DNA from: Bacteroidia bacterium
Lineage (GTDB): Bacteria; Bacteroidota; Bacteroidia; J057; JADKCL01
DNA: 64,000 nucleotides
Reading direction: 5' to 3'
NCBI GenBank assembly: GCA_020635905.1
Contig: JACJYV010000003.1
Coordinates: 558,001 to 622,000, forward strand
Shown: positions 56,647 to 64,000 of the stretch, piece by piece
Layout: every line of letters starts with the position of its first letter
How positions within the stretch are numbered: the stretch's first letter is position 1
Translations under genes and position numbers: made by a program
Notes under the pieces: generated by a model
The model's database searches: none
What the model was told of the DNA's origin: nothing
What the model saw: the letters and a program-made list of their open reading frames with translations, nothing else

Positions 56647-57342
56647 TTACCTCTGACAACAATGCCTGAGCACGGTGTGCTCTTTTCGGTCGAAATGGAG
56701 AATGATCCTTTGGGGCGGTGAATTGGGGGTATGGTAGATGACCAGATAGGGTACTTCGCGGTCGTCGTGGTAGCTGCGGTGGTAGGCGTATTGAGAAACT
56801 TCGTCGATGAATTGCTGGTTGTAATGGGCGCGGATTTTGCCGTATTGCCCAATGATGGCGCCAGCCTGGTCGTAGGCGCGGTCGGCGATGCGCCGTGAAG
56901 GAAGATCTGCGGGCGGCAAAGCCGCACGAAGGCTGTCGATCTGGTAATAAATCGCGTAAATATTGACCTCGCCCTTGTGCAAAACCCGCTGGGAAAATGC
57001 CTGGCTGTATTCCTGCTGGCGAATCTTGCGTTTGGCCAGGGAAGTCTGAAAGCGGGAAATGCCCAATCCTGAATCGGGAATCTGGGCCAGCAGATCTATG
57101 TCCTGGCTCAACTTTCCAGCCATTTCGCCCAAAGTTGCAAATTTGGCCTGCATGAATGAATCTGAAGCCAGGTACTCCAGATTGAGCAGGGAACAGGAAT
57201 CTATTTCCACTTCCTGCCCTGAGGTCACCTGGCTTTGCAAATAGGCAGAAAAAACAGCCCGCAACTTGCTGCCCCGCAGGTTGCAGCTGGCCAAAAGGGC
57301 CAAAAAGAGCACGAGAAAGGCGAATTGCAGGAACTTACTCAT
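56647..57342 (-). CDS. Hypothetical lipoprotein
   Basis: A 231-residue protein with a lipoprotein signal (lipobox LASC, Cys at residue 20). The mature part is largely helical to about residue 170, then has a short beta segment (YLVIYHTPN.PPQRIILHF). No known domain was recognised. Its start overlaps the end of the XRE regulator gene by 8 bases, so both are co-translated. Confidence 0.72.
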   Translation of the reverse strand: MSKFLQFAFLVLFLALLASCNLRGSKLRAVFSAYLQSQVTSGQEVEIDSCSLLNLEYLASDSFMQAKFATLGEMAGKLSQDIDLLAQIPDSGLGISRFQTSLAKRKIRQQEYSQAFSQRVLHKGEVNIYAIYYQIDSLRAALPPADLPSRRIADRAYDQAGAIIGQYGKIRAHYNQQFIDEVSQYAYHRSYHDDREVPYLVIYHTPNSPPQRIILHFDRKEHTVLRHCCQR

Positions 57343-57943
57343 TGATAATTTTCTTCAGGGCCTGGATCAGTTGCTCCTTTTCCATGAATTCGGCCGCACT
57401 GAGGATGCCCTGGAGACGGTTTTTGAAAACCGTAAGTGGATCGGGTTCTCCAGCCGCAGGCTGGAGAATGGGAATTTCGACTCCTTTAACTTCTTCCACA
57501 AAGGTTTCTTCCCAGATTTCGGGCTCCTTCTCCACTTTGGGCTTCTCATGGGTGATGCGGGGTGGTTCGGTTGGGATAGTGGGCGGCGCGGATTTACTCA
57601 TGTTGATACGCAGCCTCTGGGTGCGGTGCCGCAATTCTGCTTCCTCACGTTCCCTCAGCATCGACACCACTTCCTCATAATTGCGGGAAAAATAGTGGTA
57701 GGAAGCGAGGGTCATGAGGTTGGGATCGAGGTGAAGTTCCTTCACAAATTCGTCCTGCTTGCGGGTAGGCAGCCAGGTGATGCCCCGCTCGATCTGAGAA
57801 ATGGCCTGTTTGGCCGCCATGGGGCTGTACCCGACATTCACGCCGAGCTCTTCCTGGGTAAGGCTCATCTCCATGCGCCTCATTTTGAGGCGATTTCCCA
57901 TCATTTCCTGGGCTTGTTGCTTGAGTTGTTCGGGGGATGGCAT
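57335..57943 (-). CDS. XRE-type transcriptional regulator with a C-terminal extension
   Basis: A 202-residue protein. Residues 15-80 form a Cro/C1 helix-turn-helix (LKMRRMEMSLTQEELG ... QAISQIERG). A helical middle (about 80-115) and a Pro/Glu-rich linker (119-150) lead to a short helical tail. It lies divergent from the viperin operon, with 121 bases between starts, so it is a candidate regulator of that operon as well as of itself. The linker and tail match nothing I know. Confidence 0.82.
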   Translation of the reverse strand: MPSPEQLKQQAQEMMGNRLKMRRMEMSLTQEELGVNVGYSPMAAKQAISQIERGITWLPTRKQDEFVKELHLDPNLMTLASYHYFSRNYEEVVSMLREREEAELRHRTQRLRINMSKSAPPTIPTEPPRITHEKPKVEKEPEIWEETFVEEVKGVEIPILQPAAGEPDPLTVFKNRLQGILSAAEFMEKEQLIQALKKIINE

Positions 57944-57968
57944 TTATTAATAATTATTTTTTTATTAG

Positions 57969-57986
57969 TTTTATTTACTTTATCAA
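57969..57986. promoter_or_regulatory. Shared 18-base motif, copy 1
   Basis: TTTTATTTACTTTATCAA between the divergent regulator and the small zinc-protein gene. It differs from copy 2 before viperin by one base and overlaps the expected -33 region of the promoter at 57996. Confidence 0.55.
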
Positions 57987-57995
57987 AACTTTTAT

Positions 57996-58003
57996 TATGT
58001 TTG
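57996..58003 (+). promoter_or_regulatory. Bacteroidota -7 box of the viperin operon
   Basis: TATGTTTG fits TAnnTTTG, 61 bases before the ATG of the first operon gene at 58065. Confidence 0.5.
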
Positions 58004-58064
58004 TGTCGTAAGTATATGAAAAATTATCCATAATAGTAAATTTCAACCCTTTAATTTCTCAACC

Positions 58065-58274
58065 ATGATTTGCACAAAAAGAAGATTCAGCCTGGCTGAG
58101 GCCAGGCGTGAGCTTGAAAAAATTGCCTCAGAGCATTACAGAGCACGTCCTGAATGCAGGATGTACTATTGCCGGGATTGTGAATGCTGGCACCTGACAA
58201 GTAAATCCCAGATCGGGTACAGGCTAAATTTCCACGACTCTGACAAATCGAATCGCGGAAAAAGGCGGTTTTGA
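58065..58274 (+). CDS. Small zinc-ribbon-like protein, first gene of the viperin operon
   Basis: A 69-residue basic protein. A helix (SLAEARRELEKIASE) precedes a putative zinc site, C31-x4-C36-x2-C39-x-C41-x-H43, in a YYCRDCECWHLTSK context. Small proteins with a C..C..WHLTS motif occur in Bacteroidota phage-like and accessory loci. It begins the operon, 78 bases before viperin, with no terminator between. Function unknown; nucleic-acid or protein binding is inference. Confidence 0.72.
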   Translation: MICTKRRFSLAEARRELEKIASEHYRARPECRMYYCRDCECWHLTSKSQIGYRLNFHDSDKSNRGKRRF

Positions 58275-58307
58275 TCGAAAAAAAAAAACGACATCATTAA
58301 AATTTAC

Positions 58308-58325
58308 TTTTATTTACATTATCAA
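58308..58325. promoter_or_regulatory. Shared 18-base motif, copy 2
   Basis: TTTTATTTACATTATCAA, 27 bases before the viperin ATG, 17 of 18 bases equal to copy 1. It may be an operator of the divergent XRE protein or part of an internal promoter. Confidence 0.55.
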
Positions 58326-58352
58326 GCCTAACACACACAAATACTCACCCCA

Positions 58353-59285
58353 ATGAAACCAAAAATCCCCTTTACCAGCGAACTTTCTCTGTCCAATCCT
58401 TCAGACCAATCCCATGACAGGCCCACCACAAGGAAGCATAAAGTTCCACCTACGGTCAATTTTCACCTGACCAAATACTGCAACATGCGTTGCTCCTTTT
58501 GCTACGCAACCTTCAGTGACCTTGGAATTGTAAAGCACAATTTTGAGAAATCTCAACAGATCATCCGGGCGCTTGCAGAAGCGGGATTTGAAAAAATTAC
58601 CTTTGCGGGAGGGGAACCTACCCTGGTTCGGGAGCTTCCTGAGCTGGCGAAACTGGCAAAAAGCCTGGGCATGATTACCACCATTGTCACAAACGGTGCC
58701 AAACTGGGAGACCCTGATTATTATGACCAAATCACCCCTCATTTTGACTGGGTGGCGATCAGCATTGATTCTATTAATCCTGAAACCAATCTCAAATCGG
58801 GTCGGGCAGTGAATGGTAAAAATGTACTTTCCCGCGAATTCTACCAGGAAATTCTGCAAAAACTTCGCAGAAATGGGATCAAAACGAAGATAAACACGGT
58901 TGTTTCAGCCTACAATTTCGGGGAAGATCTCACTGAATTTATCAATGCATGCCAACCCAAAAGATGGAAAATTCTTCAGGCAACGCCCATTGAAGGGCAG
59001 AATTCTCAAAACTCTGGAAAATTTGAAGTTGAAAAGGCGCAATTCAATTCCTTTTTGAGACGAAATTCATCCATTGACCCTGAAACCACAGTTGTTGCAG
59101 AAGAAATTGACCTGATCAAAGGCAGTTACGTGATGGTAAGCCCTGAAGGAAAATTTTATGATAATTCCCTGAACGGCTACATCTACAGCCAAAGCCTGCT
59201 TGAAATTGGGGTAAAAAACGCCCTTGGACAAGTCAATTTTGACTACGACAAATTCCTGCAACGCGGCGGTAAATACGACTTCTAA
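58353..59285 (+). CDS. Prokaryotic viperin, antiviral radical SAM enzyme
   Basis: A 310-residue enzyme of the prokaryotic viperin (pVip) group. Cluster ligands are C43-x3-C47-x2-C50 in NFHLTKYCNMRCSFCYATF, followed by the SAM motif GGEP (86-89). RWKILQATPIEGQN and the C-terminal LLEIGVKNAL ... KFLQRGGKYDF are the marks that set viperins apart from other radical SAM proteins such as MoaA. Viperins convert NTPs to 3'-deoxy-3',4'-didehydro-NTPs, which stop viral RNA synthesis. The next gene is a nucleotide kinase, as seen for some pVips and for vertebrate CMPK2. Which NTP is used cannot be read. Confidence 0.93.
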   Translation: MKPKIPFTSELSLSNPSDQSHDRPTTRKHKVPPTVNFHLTKYCNMRCSFCYATFSDLGIVKHNFEKSQQIIRALAEAGFEKITFAGGEPTLVRELPELAKLAKSLGMITTIVTNGAKLGDPDYYDQITPHFDWVAISIDSINPETNLKSGRAVNGKNVLSREFYQEILQKLRRNGIKTKINTVVSAYNFGEDLTEFINACQPKRWKILQATPIEGQNSQNSGKFEVEKAQFNSFLRRNSSIDPETTVVAEEIDLIKGSYVMVSPEGKFYDNSLNGYIYSQSLLEIGVKNALGQVNFDYDKFLQRGGKYDF

Positions 59286-59344
59286 ACCACCACCTTATTA
59301 ATCATCCCTCCTTAAAATTCACTCACACATTAAACTTTACACCC

Positions 59345-59980
59345 ATGAAAAAGAACAAATTCATCGTTTTTGAAGGCCTTGACGCCTGCGGAAAAAGTAC
59401 CATTTCGAAAAGGTTTGCCCAGGAAAATCAAATGGTGTTAATGGGCGCATTACCTTCAGAAATCAAATCCTGGCTGCCCAAAATTGCTTCCACCCACGCA
59501 CCAGAGGCAACTTTCAGCTATTTCACCTTATGCAATCTCCTGCGGGCTGCAGAAATTAACGAGTCGCTTCAAAATGGTAAAGGAATTGTCCTGGACAGAT
59601 TCTATTACACCTCCTTTTCGTACCATAAAGCACTTTTGAATGGCTCGCTTCCTGAATCCATCAAAAAGGTTTACAATTTCGAAAGCCTTCCCAAGCCAGA
59701 TCTGGTAATCTTCCTGGATGTCCCTCAACACGTTCGCCAGTCCAGAATTCAGGAAAGAGGGGGCGAATTACAATGGTATGGGGACAAAGTGAGCATGGAA
59801 ACTGACCTGACCTCAACCTACTTCAGGCTTTTTGAAGACCTTGGGGTGAATGTCCTCAGGGTTGATAACCATAAAAATACGGTTGAACAGACCATGCAGA
59901 TAATCAATACAGCATTCGAAGAATTGATTTCAGCAGAATCAATAAATGAATCAGAGTTAATGCCCAATTTCCTTCCCTGA
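59345..59980 (+). CDS. Thymidylate-kinase-like nucleotide kinase linked to viperin
   Basis: A 211-residue P-loop kinase. P-loop G11-L-D-A-C-G16-K17-S18-T, the D84-R85 motif (DRFYYTS, where TMKs have DRY) and basic LID residues R131, R134 and R138 are present. It is close to thymidylate kinases but not a housekeeping Tmk by its loop sequences. Being 59 bases after viperin, it probably phosphorylates NMPs so that viperin has NTP substrate, or regenerates its product. The role is inference from context and from CMPK2. Confidence 0.88.
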   Translation: MKKNKFIVFEGLDACGKSTISKRFAQENQMVLMGALPSEIKSWLPKIASTHAPEATFSYFTLCNLLRAAEINESLQNGKGIVLDRFYYTSFSYHKALLNGSLPESIKKVYNFESLPKPDLVIFLDVPQHVRQSRIQERGGELQWYGDKVSMETDLTSTYFRLFEDLGVNVLRVDNHKNTVEQTMQIINTAFEELISAESINESELMPNFLP

Positions 59981-60060
59981 AGGAAAGCAAAGAATTCTCT
60001 CAATCGGCCCTCCCGTGAGATCTCCCTTCTTTATTGTTTCACCTTTTAACGTTCAAAATT

Positions 60061-60168
60061 ATGAGCGATAAAACAAGACCCTGCTACGGTTGTCAGGGAA
60101 CTGGTACGCAAGACGGCAAGCCATGCCGGGTTTGCGGTGGTTCAGGCACCGTCCCGAAAAAAAGCTGA
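60061..60168 (+). CDS. Miniature DnaJ-type zinc-finger protein, last gene of the viperin operon
   Basis: A 35-residue protein: two CxxCxGxG-like repeats, C8-Y-G-C11-Q-G-T-G and C22-R-V-C25-G-G-S-G, as in the DnaJ cysteine-rich domain, joined by a short loop and ending in a basic tail. The four cysteines would bind one zinc. The ATG lies 80 bases after the kinase stop, and tandem terminators follow. At this size it may be a chaperone-like or binding peptide; function unknown. Confidence 0.65.
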   Translation: MSDKTRPCYGCQGTGTQDGKPCRVCGGSGTVPKKS

Positions 60169-60215
60169 AAAGCTAAGGCCTGAGGTTGCCCAAGGGGTAA
60201 AATCAGAACTCATGC

Positions 60216-60266
60216 AAGAGCCTTGCGGCTTTTTCGATCTGCTGCCCCTCCGGGGGCAGCTTTTTT
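60216..60266 (+). terminator. Tandem terminators closing the viperin operon
   Basis: First AAGAGCC/GGCTTTT (60216-60233), then a strong stem GCTGCCCC (60241-60248) with GGGGCAGC (60253-60260) followed by TTTTTT. They separate the operon from the Ser/Thr kinase gene. Confidence 0.88.
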
Positions 60267-60328
60267 ATTTCCCCCTTGAATTTCACCCCGGATTTGTGCT
60301 AAATTACCTCCATAACCAAATTCTGATA

Positions 60329-62224
60329 ATGAATCTTCCCAAGGAAATCACCCACAGGTTTCAATTTGACCCCAAAACTGACCGCATTGGAATTGGAGGA
60401 ACAGCCTTCGTTTATAAAGCCAAAGACACGCAATTGGATCGGATTGTGGCCATAAAGACGCTTTCACCTGTCAAAAAAGGTCACCCCCAGGACTTTTTAC
60501 AGGAAATTCGCCGGGCCATCAAACTCGACCATCCCAATATTCTGAGGTATTTTGATATCAAAGAATGGGAAGAAGAAAATGAGGAAGGCGAAAAATCCAT
60601 CCAACGGGCCGTCGTGCTGGAATATGCGAATGAGGGGGATCTGGCACAATTTATCCGCCGCAATCCTCCCCTCGCCGACAAACAGAAAATCGTGGCCGAC
60701 CTACTCCAGGGAGTCAAATACATGCACACCCAAAAGGTGGTTCACTTTGACCTGAAACCCGAAAACATCTTTTTGGTGGAAAAAGACGGGATTATTACTG
60801 CCAAAATTGCGGATTTTGGGCTCAGCACCAGCCTGGACAATCCCTCTGAAGGCACGCCCTACACGGAGGGCAGCCTGCATTACATGGCGCCTGAACGATT
60901 GAATCCGGGTAAATTTCTCTCTGTAAACCACGCTCACCCCTCCATGGAAGCCGATATCTGGGCTCTGGGGGCCATCATTTATTTCATTTTCACGGGGCAG
61001 GCCCCGTTCGCCAAGACGGGGGATAGGTTCACTTCCAACGACGTAATTGCCTACAAAATCACAGAGGAACCCCTGCCTCAGGACGTGGAAACCATTCCAG
61101 ACCCTTATCAGGTGATTGTCAGACGTTGTATGATCAAAGACCCGGCCCGTCGCCCGATCAACGTGGATATGCTGGTCAAAATCATCAAAGACCACGGGCT
61201 GGACCAAACCCGCAAACTGGAGGCCAAAAAACAGGCACAGAATGTGCCGCCTGTGGTTGCGCCTGTCACTCCTCCCCCATCGCCTAAACCTGAGCCCAAA
61301 TCAGAGCCCAAACCAGAAGCGAAGAAAGCTCCCCAACCAGCCGCCCGGGAAAAAGACTGGAAACTGAAGGTCCCTTGTCCATCCTGCGGGACTGAGAACA
61401 AAGTGGACAGATTGCGCTGCTCCAATTGCGATTCCGTTTTGAAAGGACCTGCCTTTGTGCGCCACTTCAAACCAGCGGGTGCTTTGGGGCTAACCATTTT
61501 TATGGGATTGTTTACGGTTGAAATGGTCTGGCCTTTTATGCACGTATTTCAGAAATGCAACTGGAATGGAGGAGACTGCAACCTAACTTCTCTATGGGAT
61601 ATTTCCAGTCATAATAAAGCGGAAACAATATATTGGATTGTTTCAATTTTTTCTCTTATTACCTGGCTAATAACTGCGGCCCTTTTCTCTCGTTGGGTTA
61701 ATAGGGCCCATGGAAATCTAGATTCCTTAAATGCAAAAAAACTTAATTTTGCTCACGGAATTGGAGGAATTTTGTTTGCCTTACCTCTGATTACGCCACT
61801 GGCTTGTGTTGGAATATCCCTGTTTTTTGAAAAACCAGAGATTCTTTGGCTTGCACCTGCCTTTCAGTTACTTTCTCTATTAATCCCATATTTTTTCATG
61901 AAGGAAATCTGGAAGGGAAGTCACCCTGAACTTATTGATCAATCAGGCCTTGGGTGGAAAAAAGGCAAGAGTTCGAATATGTTAACAATTTGGTGGGGAA
62001 TTTCCCTTTTATTTCCGCTGAGTTTCCTAATTCCAATTTTCCTTAGTAAAATAAAACTTTCAGATACTGAGATCATCATTTCCCAAGCCCCCATGGCAGT
62101 TTCCATTGGCTTGATGCTGGCTGCAAGCACACTCACCATCCTTGTAATCTGGAGGATCAATTTCCGTCAGAAAAAGCGCTTTAAAAACATCATCCTCGCC
62201 TGGCAAAATCAGCAGAACTCCTGA
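60329..62224 (+). CDS. Ser/Thr protein kinase with zinc ribbon and membrane domain
   Basis: A 631-residue protein. Kinase domain 1-295: glycine loop near G21-I-G-G-T-A, K43, E59, H139-F-D141 with K143 and N146, DFG 162-164 and APE 187-189. The usual Arg of HRD is Phe, so it is a non-RD kinase. A Pro/Lys/Glu linker (about 300-345) leads to a zinc ribbon (PCPSCG and CSNCDS, near 350-370), then about six membrane helices. Base composition drops from 60% GC (60961-61020) to 33% (61621-61680), suggesting a mosaic gene. The ATG at 60329 starts just before the kinase fold. Confidence 0.88.
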   Translation: MNLPKEITHRFQFDPKTDRIGIGGTAFVYKAKDTQLDRIVAIKTLSPVKKGHPQDFLQEIRRAIKLDHPNILRYFDIKEWEEENEEGEKSIQRAVVLEYANEGDLAQFIRRNPPLADKQKIVADLLQGVKYMHTQKVVHFDLKPENIFLVEKDGIITAKIADFGLSTSLDNPSEGTPYTEGSLHYMAPERLNPGKFLSVNHAHPSMEADIWALGAIIYFIFTGQAPFAKTGDRFTSNDVIAYKITEEPLPQDVETIPDPYQVIVRRCMIKDPARRPINVDMLVKIIKDHGLDQTRKLEAKKQAQNVPPVVAPVTPPPSPKPEPKSEPKPEAKKAPQPAAREKDWKLKVPCPSCGTENKVDRLRCSNCDSVLKGPAFVRHFKPAGALGLTIFMGLFTVEMVWPFMHVFQKCNWNGGDCNLTSLWDISSHNKAETIYWIVSIFSLITWLITAALFSRWVNRAHGNLDSLNAKKLNFAHGIGGILFALPLITPLACVGISLFFEKPEILWLAPAFQLLSLLIPYFFMKEIWKGSHPELIDQSGLGWKKGKSSNMLTIWWGISLLFPLSFLIPIFLSKIKLSDTEIIISQAPMAVSIGLMLAASTLTILVIWRINFRQKKRFKNIILAWQNQQNS

Positions 62225-62306
62225 CCCAGTTTTTTTCACCCCTGGGCCTGATTGAATATCCCTCAATTTTGCCTAACTTTCTCCCACACCTGAAACTCAT
62301 TACGCT

Positions 62307-63293
62307 ATGAGCCTCACCAAGGAAAAAGAGAAGAAAAACCAGATCCAGGCGCCGCTCAACGAAGGCGACCAGACCACCCAAACCTTGTCACCGCCCCCCC
62401 TGCAATTCCAGGAGGGACCAGATGGAATCCAAACTCCCACGGGAGACGAAAAGGCTGCCCCGGCGCAAACGCCGGGCGAAACCGTAAACCCGGCTCCTGC
62501 CGACACCGTTGCCAGCATGCTGGCCGAAACACCCTCCACCAACCAGCAATATGCGGATTGGGTGCTGCGGGCCTCTGAAGCAGGGATTGGTTTTGTGGAA
62601 TTCCTGAGTTTATTCAATGCTAAAGAAAACTGGGAGCGCATCCGCGATGGTGAAAAGCTGGGATCTGTGAATGATCCGCATCAGGAGGAAATACTGAAGT
62701 CTCTGCCTACTGTGCACCATGTGGTGAAAGCCCGCATGCAACGCTACGTGGACGGAGGCGAAAAGGGCGCAAAGGAGACCCTGACCCTCGGCAGTTTCAT
62801 GATTGACCGCGGGACTTCCCACGGCTCGGGCTCTGCCATTGACATGAATGGCATTGATTTTACGGGCGACGTGGCTCCCATTATCACCCTGCTCAATGAC
62901 CTTCCCTCCAACATCAAGGGCATAGGATTACCTGCTCAGGGCAAGGTTTTTGATCCTGAAAAAAATATTTCCACCCTGAAAACCAAGGCCGCGGCCAATC
63001 CTGTGCCAGGCACAGTGGAAGGGTACCAGAAGTTCAGTTCTGGGGTGTATAAATCCACTTATGGCTGGCTCAACGCTGACGGAACCCTGGCCAAGGAATT
63101 GAAAGGCACGGAAACTGAGGCGGAAAAGGAGGCTATGAAGGACAAAAAACTCGGCTGGAGCAAAGATGTTTCTGCAGGAGGCAAAGCCTTCAAAAAGTAC
63201 ATCCTCAGCACGGACCTGATCACGGCTCTCGAAAAGGTCACTACCAACGTGTATTGCGACAATAACAACCACATTCACGTACACTCAAGTTGA
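62307..63293 (+). CDS. LAS-type (M15/MepA-like) metallopeptidase-like protein with a disordered N-terminus
   Basis: A 328-residue protein. Residues 1-75 are Gln/Pro/Thr-rich and probably disordered. The C-terminal half has SHGSGSAIDMNG (H172 and D179) and a final NHIHVHSS (H322, H324, H326), the H..., D, HxH zinc pattern of LAS peptidases that cut peptidoglycan (M15, MepA). There is no signal peptide, so export would need another route such as a contractile injection system or phage-like lysis; that is inference. Overall similarity to known families is weak. Confidence 0.6.
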   Translation: MSLTKEKEKKNQIQAPLNEGDQTTQTLSPPPLQFQEGPDGIQTPTGDEKAAPAQTPGETVNPAPADTVASMLAETPSTNQQYADWVLRASEAGIGFVEFLSLFNAKENWERIRDGEKLGSVNDPHQEEILKSLPTVHHVVKARMQRYVDGGEKGAKETLTLGSFMIDRGTSHGSGSAIDMNGIDFTGDVAPIITLLNDLPSNIKGIGLPAQGKVFDPEKNISTLKTKAAANPVPGTVEGYQKFSSGVYKSTYGWLNADGTLAKELKGTETEAEKEAMKDKKLGWSKDVSAGGKAFKKYILSTDLITALEKVTTNVYCDNNNHIHVHSS

Positions 63294-64000
63294 GTCCGGC
63301 GAGGAAAATTCCAGGGAAATACGCGGCCCCGCGCCTGATTTTTGCGGGATTGAGTATTCTTCTGTTGAATTTTTATTCCTGCTCACGCCCAAGCTCCCCG
63401 AACACGGAAATTGAAGCAAAGGCCCAACTGGCCCAAATCGTTTCTGAATTAACGGAGGTGCCCGAACCCGTGCAACTGAGGGAGATCACTTCAGCGAATC
63501 CTCCGTACCATATCCTTTTGCAGGCTTTGCCTGAGTTTTTGAGCAAAAAAGAACTCCTGACGGCCACTCAGCAAAAGTGGATTGACCAGAAAATCAATGA
63601 TCAGGTACGCTTTCTGGAAGAAAAGCTGCGCAGGCAGGCCGATCCATTGATGCATAATCTCCTGATTGACTTCATTTTACCTCCTTCTCCCTGCCAGGAA
63701 GTGATCCCCTTTGTCTTACAAATTGAGGATCAGGCTATGGAAAATGCAGCCCGCAAAGAGGAGATTTGGTATAATCTGAATGCAAATTCAGGGGAAAATC
63801 TGGGCTGGAATGATCTTGTGGCTGAGGCAGGCCAAATCTGGCCGCTGGCGGCCAATCAGACCCAAAAATCCCTGGCCCGCGCCGAAAAATCTGTCAACGG
63901 ATTGAGCGAAACCCAGGTTCAAAAAGCCATTGAAAATTCCCGACAAATACTGCTTGCAGACGAATGCTGGATTTTGGTCAGGGGAAAAGATTTGGGTAAT
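63290..64000 (+). CDS. Lipoprotein-like gene, truncated by the window end
   Basis: An open frame of 237 codons runs off the right edge. It seems to start at TTG (63290), overlapping the previous stop (TTGA). A signal with a lipobox-like end (LLNFYSC, Cys near residue 31) is followed by a helical, charged domain with the segment WIDQKINDQVRFLEEKL. No family recognised. The overlap suggests co-translation with the LAS-like gene; a lipoprotein beside a peptidoglycan-type enzyme could be an immunity protein, but that is speculative. Confidence 0.6.
   Translation, partial: MSPARKIPGKYAAPRLIFAGLSILLLNFYSCSRPSSPNTEIEAKAQLAQIVSELTEVPEPVQLREITSANPPYHILLQALPEFLSKKELLTATQQKWIDQKINDQVRFLEEKLRRQADPLMHNLLIDFILPPSPCQEVIPFVLQIEDQAMENAARKEEIWYNLNANSGENLGWNDLVAEAGQIWPLAANQTQKSLARAEKSVNGLSETQVQKAIENSRQILLADECWILVRGKDLGN

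Noticed and set aside
60137..60328. N-terminal extension of the Ser/Thr kinase
   Set aside because: It runs through the tandem terminators and overlaps the small zinc-finger gene; the kinase fold starts at 60329.

Overview
The window looks like a chromosomal segment of a gliding-type Bacteroidota, probably Saprospiria-like. Several large secreted proteins end in type IX secretion (T9SS) sorting domains or a gliding-motility C-terminal domain. Predicted promoters fit the Bacteroidota -7 box TAnnTTTG. Almost no gene has a Shine-Dalgarno sequence, and rpsU is the striking exception. Housekeeping genes are close to 50% GC. All assignments come from reading the sequence; no database search was run.

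Layout. 1-12 kb: a T9SS protein, an AT-rich HEPN gene pair, a radical SAM/SPASM protein, two coupled envelope genes, a DUF2027-Smr protein, ferritin, a BtuF-like protein, the rpsU-xerC-hpf cluster, an acyl-CoA dehydrogenase and apt. 12-17.5 kb: an LRR protein, an LVIVD-repeat T9SS protein and an S9 peptidase lipoprotein, the last two converging on a shared terminator. 17.9-24.8 kb: a complete tripartite efflux operon (TetR, TolC, HlyD, two ATPases, two ABC-2 permeases) with two matching palindromic operators. 25-35.3 kb: a DoxX-like membrane protein, a YjbR protein, a 1908-residue PKD adhesin, an ATP-grasp enzyme and an MFS transporter.

35.5-45 kb: a deaminase/HATPase/winged-helix fusion gene, followed by an unusual helically phased CGGACA repeat array, then two giant T9SS proteins each ending in a clear terminator. 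45-50 kb: an orphan promoter-terminator pair (candidate small RNA), an MsbA-like exporter, rbfA, a LolC/E-like permease and tRNA-Cys. 50-57 kb: folP-cdaA and folB with a ModA-like lipoprotein, a BT_3928-like protein, an M1 aminopeptidase, and a lipoprotein/XRE-regulator pair.

58.0-60.2 kb is the most exciting part. It is a compact, AT-rich operon encoding a prokaryotic viperin (antiviral radical SAM enzyme) and a thymidylate-kinase-like nucleotide kinase. Two tiny zinc-binding proteins bracket them, and tandem terminators close the unit. A divergent XRE regulator sits upstream, and an 18-base motif is shared between the two promoter regions. The likely logic is that the kinase supplies nucleotides to viperin, which makes chain-terminating ddh-nucleotides. 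The small zinc proteins are of unknown function. After it come a non-RD Ser/Thr kinase with a membrane domain, a LAS-type metallopeptidase-like protein and a truncated lipoprotein running off the end.

Non-coding DNA is rich in repeats: a MITE-like family (three copies), a 270-bp element with 34-bp inverted ends, a 14-bp minisatellite, and scattered degenerate words.
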